Shown: positions 11,940 to 23,500 of the stretch, in pieces
Numbering within the stretch: the stretch's first letter is position 1
Layout of the letters: every line of letters begins with the position of its first letter
Notes under the pieces: model-generated
What the model was told of the DNA's origin: nothing
The model's input: the letters and a program-made list of their open reading frames with translations, nothing else
Database searches by the model: none
Assembly: GCF_014356525.2 (NCBI RefSeq)
Contig: NC_052505.1
Coordinates: 53,244,630 to 53,308,629, forward strand
Source of the DNA: Nilaparvata lugens
Taxonomy: Eukaryota > Arthropoda > Insecta > Hemiptera > Delphacidae
Reading direction: 5' to 3'
Length of the DNA: 64,000 nt
Translations under genes and position numbers: made by a program

Positions 11940-12838
11940 TATATTGCAGTGTTTTGTCTTGCAAAATTGGAGTGTTCTGACTGTTTGGGGGACAGCAATT
12001 CCCCTGCCTCCCTTGACCACTCTACTGTACCTTACACCTGCAACGACCCAATTCCTTTCTTAGAAAGTGTACGCAAACGTTATATGTACGTGCACATTCG
12101 TGCACAAACGATTGAGCCGGAAATTGGAGTGTTCTGACTGTTTGGGGTGATAGCATTTCCCCAGCCCCCCTTGCCCACTCTACTATACCTCACTCCTGTG
12201 AAAACCAATTTCCTTGCTTAAAGTGTGCACAAACGTTACATGTACGTGCACATTCGTGCACAAATGATGCACAAACGATGTGTAATGCTCAAATAGCAAT
12301 CACGCTAAGTGGGGGGGCTATTGTTTCCCCAGCCGCCACTAATCGAATTTTCAAATAATTTGTTCAGTTTGCGTGCACAAACGCAGAGTGGTCGTGCACA
12401 TTCGTGCACAAACGATGTGTAATGCTCAAATCGCAATTACGCTAAGTGGGGGGCCTATCGTTTCCCCAGCCCCCCTAATCGAATTTTCAAATAATTTGTT
12501 CAGTTTGCGTGCACAAACGCAGAGTGGTCGTGCACATTCGTGCACAAACGATGCACAAACGATGTGTAATGCTCAAATCGCAATTACGCTAAGGGGGGGG
12601 GGGGCTATCGTTTCTCCGGCCCCCTACTCGAATTTTCAAATAATTTGTTCAGTTTGCGTGCACAAACGCAGAGTGGTCGTGCACATTCGTGCACAAACGA
12701 TGCACGAACGATGTGTAATGCTCAAATCGCAATTACGCTAAGGGGGGGGGGCTATCGTTTCTCCAGCCCCCCTAATCGAAATTTCAAATACTTTATTCAG
12801 TTTCGTGCACAAACGCAGAGTGTGCACAAACGATGTGT
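11940..12838 (+). repeat. tandem array of about 140-bp GC-rich units
   Basis: The core (about 12230-12838) has units starting at GTGCACAAACGCAGAG, with starts near 12373, 12511, 12657 and 12806, so the spacing is about 138 to 149 bp. Each unit has short TGCACAAACGATG subrepeats, a conserved AATGCTCAAATCGCAATTACG block, a G-run of variable length (7 to 11) and a CCCCAGCCCCC block. Further upstream (11950-12230) are two more diverged modules with a shared GGAGTGTTCTGACTGTTTGG segment. The variable G-runs cause frame changes between units, so no protein is implied. Confidence 0.88.
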
Positions 12839-13225
12839 TATGCCCGGTCCACACGACAACGACGAGGTTTGCGCTAAGTTTGCGTCGTGTAGACGGGAGA
12901 TCGTTGTGAATTAATGAGGTTTGAAGGTTTGTGCTTTGTTCAATCAATCTCAGCCAGGTTTGCGTCAATTTTTCTGAGAAACGATTATGTTTCATCTATC
13001 CATCAAAACCTGAATCGCTTCAAAATGAAGATAGAGAATTCGCGATTTCAGATTCGGATTCAGCACCCTCGAATTAAATGTGAGCGAGGTCGATTCTCAA
13101 AAATACTCAAAAACAAGGAATATTTTTTTATAGATAATAATTATTTTATTTACTCTATATTAATGTAATAGATATAGTTATTCGCTCTTCACTTGATAAG
13201 CAATATTCTTGATTATTATTATTGA

Positions 13226-13640
13226 GAAGAAGGAGGAGAATTGGGAGGAGGAGGAGGAGGAGGAGGAGTAAGAGTTGGAGGAGGTGGAGGAGGAGGATAA
13301 GGAGGAAGAGGAGGTGAAATAGTTGAGGAGGAGTAGGAATAGTTGGAGGAGGAGGAGTAGGTGGTGGAGTAGGAAGAAGTGGTGGTGAAGTAGTTGACGA
13401 GGAGGGGGAATAGTTGGAGGAGGAGGAAGAGTAGGGTGAGGAGGAGGAGGAGGAGTAGGTGGTGGAGGAAGGAGTGGTGGTGAAGGAGAAGGTGGAGGAG
13501 GAAGAGGAGGAAGAGGAGGAGGAGGAGGAGGAGTAGTTGTTGGCGGGGTGGAGGGTTGAGGAGGTGGAGGAGGGGGTCGAGAAGGTGAGGGTGGAGGAAG
13601 AGGAAGTGGTGGGGGAAGAGGAGGAGAAGGAAGAGGCTTG
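13226..13640 (+). repeat. GGA/GGT-rich purine satellite
   Basis: About 400 bp of imperfect GGA triplets with interspersed GTA, GGT and GAA, almost devoid of C on the plus strand. The minus-strand open frame of 144 codons across it (Leu/Pro/Ser-rich) is a product of the triplet repeat and is not a gene. Confidence 0.93.
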
Positions 13641-13761
13641 AGTTACAATTCATCTCAAGTTTATAAACACTTCAAAGACTTCGTATTGAATTTATATATG
13701 GTTTAGTTTATACAGGTTTGTGTTAAAGTTGGTGTCGCGTGAACAGAGGTTTGAGCAAACA

Positions 13762-13801
13762 TGGCTCAAAGCCAGATTTGCGTAAACCTGGCTTTGAGCC
13801 A
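13762..13801. repeat. 14-bp perfect palindrome arms inside the TIR element
   Basis: TGGCTCAAAGCCAG at 13762-13775 is the exact reverse complement of 13788-13801, with a 12-base loop. It lies near the right end of the 1-kb element and could form a stable hairpin in the subterminal region. Confidence 0.8.
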
Positions 13802-13840
13802 AGTTTACGCAAATATCGTTGTTGTGTAGACCCGGCATAA

Positions 13841-14564
13841 TGCTCTAATCGCCATTGGGATAGGTGGGGGGGGGCAGTGAAATGTACGTATCGAATTGTT
13901 TCAAAGTGTGCGATAATAATAATATATTCGTTCAATTAACTAGTTGGCTCACAACCTAGAAATTGCAACGCAGCCAAAATATCTCGTTTCCGAAGTGAGA
14001 AACTTTAAAAACTAAAAGTTTCGAAAATAGACTACTAGTCTTCGATTTACAAAATTTCAACTGAATTGATAATCGTAGTTCGTGAGTGTATTCATAATGA
14101 ATGTGAAGTATCATTAGACTATTTGTAAACAATGAACTGAATCACTTCACTTTTGAGAGAGAAGGTGATTTTTTCCAAGCATTATAGTTGAAAGCGAAGA
14201 GTGTTGGGGGAAAAATTCTTTTATCATTCCATTCTATTCTAAATCCAACATTTTCTTCCGATCCTCTTTGGTTGGAAGTAGCGGTGCTTCAAGCTGCATC
14301 GGGTTCGCCGAATTCCTTCAACATATCATCAAAACTACAATTAAATTGCATATCGTCACAGAGAAGATACAGTAATATCCTACTTTGTGATATCGTACAA
14401 TTCTATTATAATTGTAAACTACAATTACTTGTATATCAGAATATATCTAGACATAAATAGATATATAGAATATAAAAAAGAGAATATATGGATATATAGA
14501 ATATAACAAATAATATACCTTTTATATTACATAAATATGAGACATAAAAATCTGGACATAAAAA
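13841..14564. other. AT-rich DNA with a remnant of the 140-bp unit at its start
   Basis: The first about 40 bases continue the interrupted array unit (TGCTCTAATCGCC..GGTGGGGGG). The rest holds only short frames without recognisable similarity. Confidence 0.5.
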
Positions 14565-14756
14565 GACATAAATAGATTGAAAACACTTGAAACCTTACAT
14601 TAGAAACGGAAATTTTCGGGAACTGAGTTCCCTTCGTCAACCCTTTCCAAACAATGAGCTGCAAACACCATATCCTTGGGTTGAGGAAGGGAACTCAGTT
14701 CCCGAGAATTTCCGTTTCTAATGTAAGTTTTCAAGTGTTTTCAATCTATTTATGTC
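14565..14756. mobile_element. inverted-repeat element (fold-back MITE)
   Basis: Arms of about 77 bp (14565-14641, 14678-14756) begin GACATAAATAGATTGAAAAC and contain CATTAGAAACGGAAATTTTC, with a small central loop. The right flank continues to about 14808 with sequence ending AAGTGTCTTCTG. A single arm of the same family occurs at about 57415-57545 (GAAGACACTTTAAAG .. AGATTGAAAACACTT .. GGAAATTTTCGG). Function is unknown and no coding frame is present. Confidence 0.8.
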
Positions 14757-16415
14757 TTGTGTCTCCTGTTTTAATTTATATTATAAACTTTAAAGTGTCT
14801 TCTGTTATGTGCTACTAGAATATATCTATATTCATAACATTAATGCTAATATTATTTCTCCAATATTGTATCAATACAAATTAAATAATCATCAATCATT
14901 ATCTTCCATTCCTTATTCTTCACTCTGTGATGTGTAGTTTCAAAAACTCTGACAATATGTACGATAAGAATAGACCTAAAGGATGCTAATTTCCCATGTG
15001 AAAGAAGTAGGCAAGGTAATGAGAGAACTAACAGAACACTATTGAAAATATTACAGACTTTATTAAAATCGAAACAGTTCATCTTGGTATCGACACATAA
15101 TTTACAAATTAGTGTTTTTACAACGAAAATCATCAATACACTACATTCATTTTGATTATTCATTCTTACAGGCTAAATTAATATCATACAATAAACTGGG
15201 TCAAGTCGTGGAATTGATATCAATATAAGGCGATATTGATATCAATTGAATGATATTCAAAACACTCTCAACGTGGTGTGCAGTTCATTCTCTTAATTTC
15301 GTATCAATACAAATTCAATTATCAACTCTATGTTTGATACAAACTAGAACAATCAACCGATTGAATCAATTGATTACAACAATATTCCCTTTGCATTTGT
15401 GTCCCTAATTTTCTTATTGATGGTGATATTATACTTCAACTAGAATATTTACATTATTATTTTCATAATCATATTTTTTAATGTACAATAGTAAGTTAGT
15501 ATCACAGCAGTGTATTAAGTGTCAAGTCCACTCACAATAGGTCAACTATTCGAACTTAACTTCCCTACAATGAACAAAGTGTTGTGGCTCCCTCAACCTA
15601 AAACAAATACCTATTTTTTCACAATTTTTAGCTGTTATCACCTTAATTCTGAAGAAAAATAGCAGAAAGATTAATTTTATCTACCAATGTTGTTACATCA
15701 ATGTCATTTGTATTGTAATTAGAATATGTTTCTCACGTTGTTGAGAAACAGTTATTCGCAAAACTTCGTAATTAAAATCTAAATCCTAGATAAAGAGAAC
15801 ATTCTAATTAGAAAGGACTTTCTTATTTCGGAGAATCGAGTGCAAAAGAAACTGAGAATGAAGTCAGTACCACAGCATGCAGAGCCCCACTCCGGAAACG
15901 CTTAAAAATTAGTTCAATACCACTACAAAACCCATTACCCCAAGACATTTACAATAATCATTGTTCCTGAATCTCCAATTTGAAGCATTTATTTTTCAAC
16001 GTATCGAAGAAGGAATATTGAAAAATCATTTTTAAATCCACCTTGAAAGTAAGGAACCTTTGAAGAGATTTTTTGTATTATTGTTACAAAACCAGATTCA
16101 TAACGGTGAAGCAGCATGAAAACCAATCAATGTATATTACATGTGATAGCCTCTGTGTTGTGATAGTCAACGTAATATTCAACTGATTCAAACATCAGCT
16201 TTATCTGAGCTCCAATACAGAAGCCCATTCCCCTGAGGCCGGCTTGAATATTATCCTGATAAATTGAATTGCATCATCAGAATCCCTCGAATACATCTAA
16301 CCATGGCCTCTGTTCTTATTGATTGATTTCAACAATTTCCTAATGTATGAGTTCCAATTACCGTTGCCTTGAACTTGAACCGTATTTGACAGTATGTCCT
16401 CTTGAAGTTACAGAA
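14757..16415. other. AT-rich intergenic DNA, no gene recognised
   Basis: A 103-codon minus-strand frame at 15163-14852 has no motif or composition that supports a gene. A small palindrome around TTGATATCAA occurs at about 15210-15245. Confidence 0.45.
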
Positions 16416-16419
16416 GCTA

Positions 16420-17711
16420 CATCTTGAAGTTAACAGAATTCTCTCCTCAAGCCAGTTCGGGTTTCGACGTGGAAAGTCAACTATTGATGCCATTAATAAC
16501 TTCTTATGCCGAATATACAAGTCACTGGATGCTGAAAAAAAGGCTTTGGGTTCCTTTATCGATTTAAAACGGGCTTTTGATAGTATTGATCATGATATTT
16601 TGATAGAAAAGATGCAACATTATGGATTTAAAGGCTCAGCATTAGAATGGTTGAAATCATTTACCACTGATAGAGTGCAGGTTGTAGAAATTGAGGACAG
16701 AAAACAAAAAGTAGTGAATCATAAATACAGGTCGAAAATTTGCCAGATAAAAAGGGGAGTACCACAGGGAACAGTCCTCGGCCCGATATTGTTCTCACTG
16801 TATATAAATGACTTACCAAGTAATGTTCCTCTTGCCAGTAGCGTTCTATTTGCAGATGATGCGAACTTTCTTATTGTTGAGAATGATCTGCAGCAATTGC
16901 TGAGGCAGGGAGAGCGCGTCACAGAAAGCATCGAGAATTGGTGTAAGGCGAATAAACTGAAAGTCAATGTCGAGAAAACCTGTTTTATGGATTTTTCTAT
17001 TAGTAAGTCCAACCGCCCGGAATTCTCTAATTCACTAAATTTCAAGTTGGATTCAAAACAAATCAAATCTACAGGTGCTTGTGGTTTTCTAGGAATCGAG
17101 GTTGACTCAGGATTGAGGTGGAATTACCATGTGGACGAGGTCGTGAAGCGACTTAGTAGGGCAACATTTGCGATATCAAGATTAACGACGAGTCTGAACA
17201 AGAAAGTAGTATTCTCGGCTTATTATGGTTACTTTCAGCCGCTACTGACCTACGGCTTGATCTTGTCAATCAACTCAAACATAGAGCTTCCTGGGCTAGA
17301 GGATCAGATATACACGGGTACAACACGAGGTCTAGGAATGCTCTAAGACTGGATGCTCATAGAACGTCTTTTTTCCAAGGTAGTCCTGATCACATGAGCA
17401 GGAAAATATTGAACTCTCTCCCACCAGTTATATCTGAGATTGACTCTGAAGTTTTGTTCAAGATTAAGTTGAAGAATTGGCTGATCGAAAAATCCTTTTA
17501 CAGTATAATTGAATTTTTTGAATTGAGACATTTTTAAAATGATGTGATTCTTGCCATCTTGGCAGCGAATTGAATTATTTCTTGTTATTTAAATATCTTA
17601 ATATTTTTTACAATGTAATTTACCATTGTGACTATGAATTTGACTTGTGTCAATATTGTATTATTGTACAATGCATGACATCAATAAAATTGAAATTGAA
17701 ATTGAAATTGA
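16420..17711 (+). mobile_element. 5'-truncated non-LTR retrotransposon (Jockey/CR1-like) with a TTGAAA tail
   Basis: A 314-codon frame (from 16402, element sequence from about 16420) encodes RT motifs ILSSSQFGFRRGKST, SFIDLKRAFDSIDHDIL, KRGVPQGTVLGPILFSLYIN, the catalytic LFADDANFL and GFLGIEVDSGLRWNYHV. The C-terminal HGYNTRSRNALRLDAHR..KILNSLP domain follows in another frame (about 17310-17537) to a TAA. Between them, the usual hundred-odd residues of the thumb are absent: YGLIL is followed after a few residues by the C-terminal module, so there is an internal deletion as well as a frame change. The element ends after AATAAAATTGAAATTGAAAT, a short simple-repeat tail at about 17678-17711. 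Confidence 0.88.
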
Positions 17712-20047
17712 CAAAGTAGAGGCTACATACACTATGTTGTAGTCATACTAATTTGTTATATGATTAGCACACTTTTACTGTGCCCAACTCCATTGATTGA
17801 GTTCCAAAATACGACATTAGTTTGGCTAATTTATGCAATCATCTTTCTAGAAATTCTACTGATTGGTTTGAATTAGTTTGATAGAGATGGCACAAATCAT
17901 GCTTATTGAGATTCACTCCATACTGTCAGCATTGGTTGAATGGAAAGTACTGATGTTATTAATAACGGATATTGACAGTATGAAATGAATTCCACTATAG
18001 CTGAAGTTTTAAACCAGCTCACTCAGTTTCTTAGTATCATACGAATTGAATATTTCCATTTATAATGCTTGATATTATGATAAACATTGTTTTCATCTGT
18101 TTGGATGAAAAATTCGGTTACGAGCTTGTTAAACTTATTGCTGTGAGCCCTCTATAGAAGCAGGCAGAATCTGTAACCTGTTAACTAAAAGAATAGTTTC
18201 AGAATCTGTTCTGCACCTCGTAATTGCCAGTAGATTAAAATTGAAGAAATATCAATCTGCTATCGACAGGCCTATTGAAACTTCAAAAAATGTAGACAAT
18301 CAAATTATATAAACTGGAATGATGAAATAGGAATTGAGAGTTAAGATTTATTTTAAATGCACGTTGAAGAACAAATTTGAAAAACACTATGATTCAGGTG
18401 AGATTGATGATGTTGTACTACAAAATAATTTCTATACCTATGTTTTTGATGGCATGGGTGAAAAACGTTCCAAAAATTATCATTTATTGGAACCTATCTC
18501 AATTTTTAAGCCACATTGATAAACTCAAGAGGGAGCCACTTGATATTGTTATGACTTACTTGTAATAATTATCAAATTTCAAGATTTCAATTAATAAGGA
18601 TCTGTAGGAAAGGTTGACCAGTTTCCTTCAAACCTACTTTTGAACATCCTTCATCTATGCAGTCAATGCATTCTCAATATATTATATTCATGAACCATCA
18701 GACCTTGTAGAGATGAATGTAAACAGTTCCTCTATCGAATATTGAAATGAAAGGAAAACTTTTTTATCAACAACTTCTGCTACTTTCGACGAAAGAAGTG
18801 ATAAGCTAGTAATTATAAAATTGCTGCCGGATTGAATGTTTCACATGACATTTTAATGCGATGGTTTGTTAAAATTCAATAAGGGGAAAGCTCAGCTCAC
18901 TTCCAAGGGCTTCCACCAGTAATTCTAATAATAAAATATAAATAGCAACTTATTACTGTTGTATCAGTATGAGTTGCTTCATGCTATTCCTATGAAATGA
19001 TGGAATCAAACTGTTCATTTCTCGTGACTTAATGAAGTGATAAAAAAGTATAATTATGACAGAAAATACTAGTACAATTTCTACACTCTGTTACATAAGC
19101 ACAATATTCGACATTGAAAATATAAAATTAGCCTGCTGCTCAAGGAGATAAAATATTGTTTACTGGAAATAATAATTCATTATGACACATAAAAATGGTT
19201 CGAGACTAGTTTGTGTTATGAAAAAGAGTATAAAAAGGTTACTAGTGATTTGCATGACAATTAGACAATCCAAGTAGCCTTATTGAAATACTTTATCATA
19301 AAAATTCTTTATACTGATAATAATTATAGATTTCATACTGATAGGAATTTAGTTTGTAGTGTGGATTGAATCAGATCACTTCTTCCGTCGAACATTGTCT
19401 AGGTCGTTATATGAGACTGAATAATTGTTTGATAGTGATAGTGAATAAATGAAGATAATAGTGATAGTTCAGGTTGTCTCTCTTCCCTTATCATGACTCA
19501 TAAAAATAATACAGTGAACAAACATGCTACAACTGTACATAGTCAAACAATAAAAAATTTTCTGATGAGCTGAAATGAAATCATTCTGTATTCTAAGAAT
19601 GAGTGATTCAATACCATGGTAATTATAATTTCTCTACCTCAATTTCAAAGCACTAAGATTATTTGAATCTTCTCCATATGCTATACTTCATAGTAACACA
19701 GCATCCAAACAAGGCTGTGTTGATTTGCGAGTTGATTCAATAGGGAAACTGTGTCTTGCTATTTCTCATCGATCTCAGCCAACTCATACCCAACCAAAGT
19801 TCAAGGTCCTCTAAGTCTCATACAACGAGCTAAACAATGATATTGTTCAATATTTATACATAAAACTCTTCTTATCCTAAATGCTATAATACACTTTACA
19901 TTATAATGTACGTTCTATAAGTAGTGGTACGAGTGTGTAATGTACATTTGAAGGAGGAAGTTAAGTGATTTCAGATGATGGTATAAATGTTTCTCAGGGG
20001 TTTCTTATATGATGGGATGTTATATAACTTGGGTCAGTTTACGGAAA
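17712..20047. other. AT-rich DNA downstream of dpr; one small inverted repeat
   Basis: No coding sequence is recognised. At about 17928-17995 a short inverted repeat (CCATACTGTCA .. TGACAGTATG) resembles a small fold-back element. The rest is unremarkable. Confidence 0.4.
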
Positions 20048-20053
20048 TTTATT
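20048..20053 (-). promoter_or_regulatory. candidate polyadenylation signal of dpr
   Basis: AATAAA on the minus strand (TTTATT on the plus) lies about 125 nt past the dpr stop codon. It is the first hexamer I noticed downstream. Such hexamers are frequent by chance in AT-rich DNA, so this is only a candidate. Confidence 0.3.
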
Positions 20054-20178
20054 TCTGTAGGCGGTTGATACTATGGTTTTATTGGTGTAGGTGGATGGGT
20101 GTGTAGGTTTCTAGACACTGTCGTTTCCTATGAAGAGTTGAGGGTTGTACAATCATCGAAGTCTTAGATGTGGGGGTT

Positions 20179-20291
20179 TCACCTCCAGCTTCCCGACAAG
20201 AATCCTAAACCCAGACTGACTGCTAGGCAGCCCAGGGAGACTGCTCTGCACCAAGCGTGGTTTCCATGTTGCATCGCTGCTGGGTGCTCAC
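20179..20291 (-). CDS. dpr: dpr terminal coding exon: GEHPAAMQHG and hydrophobic C-terminus
   Basis: No long open frame marks this exon; I found it from the reading frame. A TTGTTCCAG acceptor (20300-20292) is followed by 113 nt that complete the split Gly codon and continue EHPAAMQHGN, the almost invariant sequence after Ig2 in Dpr proteins. A hydrophobic segment with AVSLGCLAVSLGLGFL follows, then a TGA at 20181-20179. The short hydrophobic tail with almost no cytoplasmic part suits a GPI-attachment signal or a C-terminal membrane anchor, as expected for the family. The 3' UTR follows on the minus strand. Confidence 0.93.
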
Positions 20292-20348
20292 CTGGAACAA
20301 CACAATTTATTCATAATATATAAGTTTTTTTGAATACCAAACACAGAG

Positions 20349-21295
20349 TTTTTACTTTTCTTGCCCTACTACCGTAGGTAAGGAAAGTATTGCTTCCCAA
20401 AAAAATTAAGATACCCCAATTTCAAGTTTTCTATACTTTTCAAGGTCCCCTGAGTCCAAATACATGATTTTTGGGTGTTGGTCTGTGTGTGTGTATGTGT
20501 GTATGTGTGTATGTGTGTATGTCTGTGAACACGATAACTAAATTCCTAATTAACCGATTGACTTGAAATTTTAAACTTAAGGTCCTTATAACATGAGGAC
20601 CCGACAATAAGAAATTCAATAAAATTCAATGCAAGATGGCGGAAAAAATGGCGGATGATTACTACAAAACCATGTTTTTCACGGTTTTCTCGGAAACGGC
20701 TCTAACGATTTCCTTCAAATTTATACTATGGATAGCTACTTATAAGCCCTATCAACTGACATGAGTCTCATTTCTGGGAAAATTGCAGGGGCTCCATAAT
20801 ATTCTTAAGAAAAATGGCGGATAATTACTAAAAAACCATGTTTTTCACGATTTTCTCAAAAACGACTTGACTAATTTATTTCAAATTCATATCCAGTATA
20901 GTTTTATTTATCAGCTCTATCAACTGGTATGAGTCTTTTTCATTGGAAACTAATGGGGTCCACCTCATCCTTGAGAAATGGACTTTGTAAACTTTTTCTC
21001 TTGCATGAAGTAGGTAGGTAGAGCAGTTTATAAAAAGAACACATAGTCGAGATTTTCATGTGTAGAACAGCTGTTTTGACGACTTTTAAAAATAATCATC
21101 GAATTCCACAATTTACACAAAGGAAAATGTACTCTGAAAACAATTATATATACACATATACAGTAGTCTGATCGTAGCTTCAAATATGTTGCCGCCAATC
21201 GTCATTATGTTATTCCTCTAAATTATTCTCGTTGAAGAATGAGGCTCACAGTTCAGTGAGCAAGGAAAGTTGTGTGAGTGTACCACACCAGATTT
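20349..21295 (+). repeat. dispersed noncoding repeat, copy 1 (CTTGCCCTA..GGAAAGTTGTGTGAGTG family)
   Basis: Starts TTTTTACTTTTCTTGCCCTA and ends GCAAGGAAAGTTGTGTGAGT followed by a CCACACCAGATT motif. A second copy at 22659-23500 shares both ends and internal modules: AAGGTCCCCTGAGTCCAAA, a TG microsatellite (20485-20522), CAAGATGGCGG and ACGGCTCTAACGATTT. A third, shortened and inverted copy is at 59478-59667. Near the start a short stem ACTTTCCTTGCC / GGTAAGGAAAGT can form. Probably a nonautonomous transposon; the class is unclear. It sits in the dpr intron just upstream of the terminal exon. Confidence 0.8.
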
Positions 21296-22658
21296 GTTGT
21301 ATGCAGAATATCATCATAATATCAACACGTGGTGGCCAATATCGATCATCAATCCGTGAACTATTTCCCTTTTCATTTTTTACCTGCAAGATTACAGTTG
21401 AAAATCAATAATATTTCTCAATTTCAATTCGGAAGAATTGTTCAATCCTTTTTCAAGAATTAGAATTAATTCCCAACTTGTTATACTATCTTACTAAAAC
21501 TATTCAGTACGTAATATCAATTCATTTGAATGATTACAGGTGTTAATCAACGTTCAAATAGATAGATGATCTTGCATAGGATATGTGAAAGCGTGCAAAG
21601 AATAGAAAACAAGACTCATTAAGTCTACTACTAGGATCATTGAAGACGGTATTTTCTCTCAGCTCAGCCCACTTTCTCCTGATTGGCCGAGAATTGAATA
21701 ATACCGAGCTTGGAATTTGGTCAATAAGTGGCAACACTGTTGTTGGATCTAGTTTACACTCGATTTTCCTGATTGAATTCCTTGATTGGTTGAATAGCTA
21801 TGATCTTATAATCATAATTAGCTCATATGCATGAGTAATGGGACCCTCAGAGGAGGCGTAAAAGTGCATCACAAATATCTGCCAAGGGACCCACATATCT
21901 TTAATCTAGCCCTGAATATTATTAAGGTGGAATTTGAGAAAGGGATTGTAACTTGGATATCAAATTCCGAACCAGGTAGGATAGAAAGGCAGTTGCATAT
22001 TCGAACAAAAACCGCAGACTTGGAATATAAAAGTACGAGATCAGATATTCAGATGGAGGCATTCAATTGTGGCGAGCGTAATAGAACGTAAACGAAGACA
22101 GAGACAGAGACAGCTATATGATCGGTGAGTGCAGGCTAAGTGAATGACAGTAAAAGGAAGAATAAACCCAGATATAAAGGGAGGTAAAAGCTACTACAGC
22201 ATGCAAAAGGAGATGGGTAAGAGGAGTGGAAGAGTAGGGGAGTATTGTGTCCTGTATCTTTTTATAAGGGGAGCGAATTGTTAGATAGCACACTCCATTC
22301 CTTTCAATTTCCGCTCGATTAGGGAGAAAGATCCAAAAGTGAGAAAGAGAGAGTTGCAACTCTATAGCACATGTACGTTTCTCTGAACCACCTCCATTCT
22401 TACTATTTTTCTCCTTCTTATTCTTCTTTCCCTTTTGCCACTTTACTGCAACTTGTCTGTAATACGCCTTCTGTTAATGCTATTATGGGGCCTCTTGCAA
22501 CATATTACAATGTGCAATAGAAAGTAGCATTGTCAGTACCTTCAGCTCCCAGCTAACCAAACACCTTCTCACCTTCTCAATTCTTATCTTCTGTTCCTCC
22601 AAATTTTCATTTTCCTTCTGATTCCTTTTCTCAGTTTTTTCATTACTTGTTTTCAAGG
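21296..22658. other. dpr intron sequence between two dispersed repeats
   Basis: No gene or repeat partner was recognised. An 86-codon plus frame at 21831-22091 has ordinary-looking composition but no motif. A GACAGA run is at about 22099-22112. Confidence 0.4.
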
Positions 22659-23500
22659 CTTTTTACTTTCCTTGCCCTATTACCATAGGTAAGAAAAGTA
22701 TTGCTTTCCGAAAAAAATTGAGGTACCCCAATTTCTAAATTTCTATACGTTTCAAGGTCCCCTGAGTCCAAAAAAGTAGAGTTTTTAGGTATTGGTCTGT
22801 ATGTGTGTGTGTGTGTGTGTATGAGTGTATGTGCGTCTGTGTACACGATATCTCATCTCCCAATAAACAGAATGACTTGAAATTCAGAACTTGAGGTCCT
22901 TACACTATAAGGATTCGACACGAACAATTTCGATCAAATGCGATTCAAGATGGCGGCTAAAATGGCGAAAATGTTGTCAAAAACGGGGTTTTTCGCGATT
23001 TTCTCGAGAACGGCTCCAACGATTTTGATTAAAATTATACCTAGAGTAGTCATAGATAAGCTCTATAAACTGCTACAAGTCTCATACCTGTAAAAATTTC
23101 AGGAGCTCCGCCCCATCTATGCGAAGTTTGATTTTAGATTCTCAATTATCAGGCTTCAGATACAATTTGAACAAAAAATTTCGAGTGGAAAAGATTGAGC
23201 ATGAGAATCTCTACAATTAATTTTCAGTAACATTTTCACCTAAAATTGAGAATAAGCTCGAAATTCGAGAAAATGTGATTATCCAATTATTGCAAACTGT
23301 TGGCCACTGTTGATTCTATTTAATGATTCACTATGAAGAGATAGCAGACCTCGTGTGTCTCCAGCGTTATTGCCCTGTCACCAGTTGGCTCAAATCTTTG
23401 AATAGTAGACTTGAGATGCGATGCGCAGGAACACTAGCGTCAGATGATCAAATTTCATAACGGCAAGGAAAGTTGTGTGAGTGCGCCACACCAGATTTTT
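22659..23500 (+). repeat. dispersed noncoding repeat, copy 2 of the same family
   Basis: Same order of modules as copy 1, including TTACTTTCCTTGCCCTATTA, AAGGTCCCCTGAGTCCAAA, a (TG)n run at 22802-22820, AAGATGGCGGCTAAAATGGC and the terminal AAGGAAAGTTGTGTGAGTG. Length is about 840 bp against about 945 bp for copy 1. Confidence 0.8.

Larger units (their letters stand above)
12841..13837. mobile_element. 1-kb noncoding TIR element carrying a GGA satellite, inserted in the 140-bp array
   Basis: TIRs of 23 bp with four mismatches start TGCCCGGTCCACACGACAAC on the left and TGCCGGGTCTACACAACAAC (reverse complement) on the right. The element interrupts a unit of the 140-bp array: GATGTG before TTA and TGCTC after TAA rejoin as the undamaged GATGTGTAATGCTC. 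A 3-bp T-W-A target (TTA/TAA, one base differing) suggests a PIF/Harbinger-like nonautonomous element. The interior holds the GGA satellite 13226-13640 and a short palindrome at 13762-13801. Confidence 0.78.

Noticed and set aside
12373..12914. 122- and 89-codon plus-strand frames
   Set aside because: They run through the 140-bp tandem array; the same peptides repeat and the frame depends on G-run length.
13219..13653. 144-codon minus-strand frame, Leu/Pro/Ser-rich
   Set aside because: It is the translation of a GGA-type triplet satellite; other frames are equally open for the same reason.
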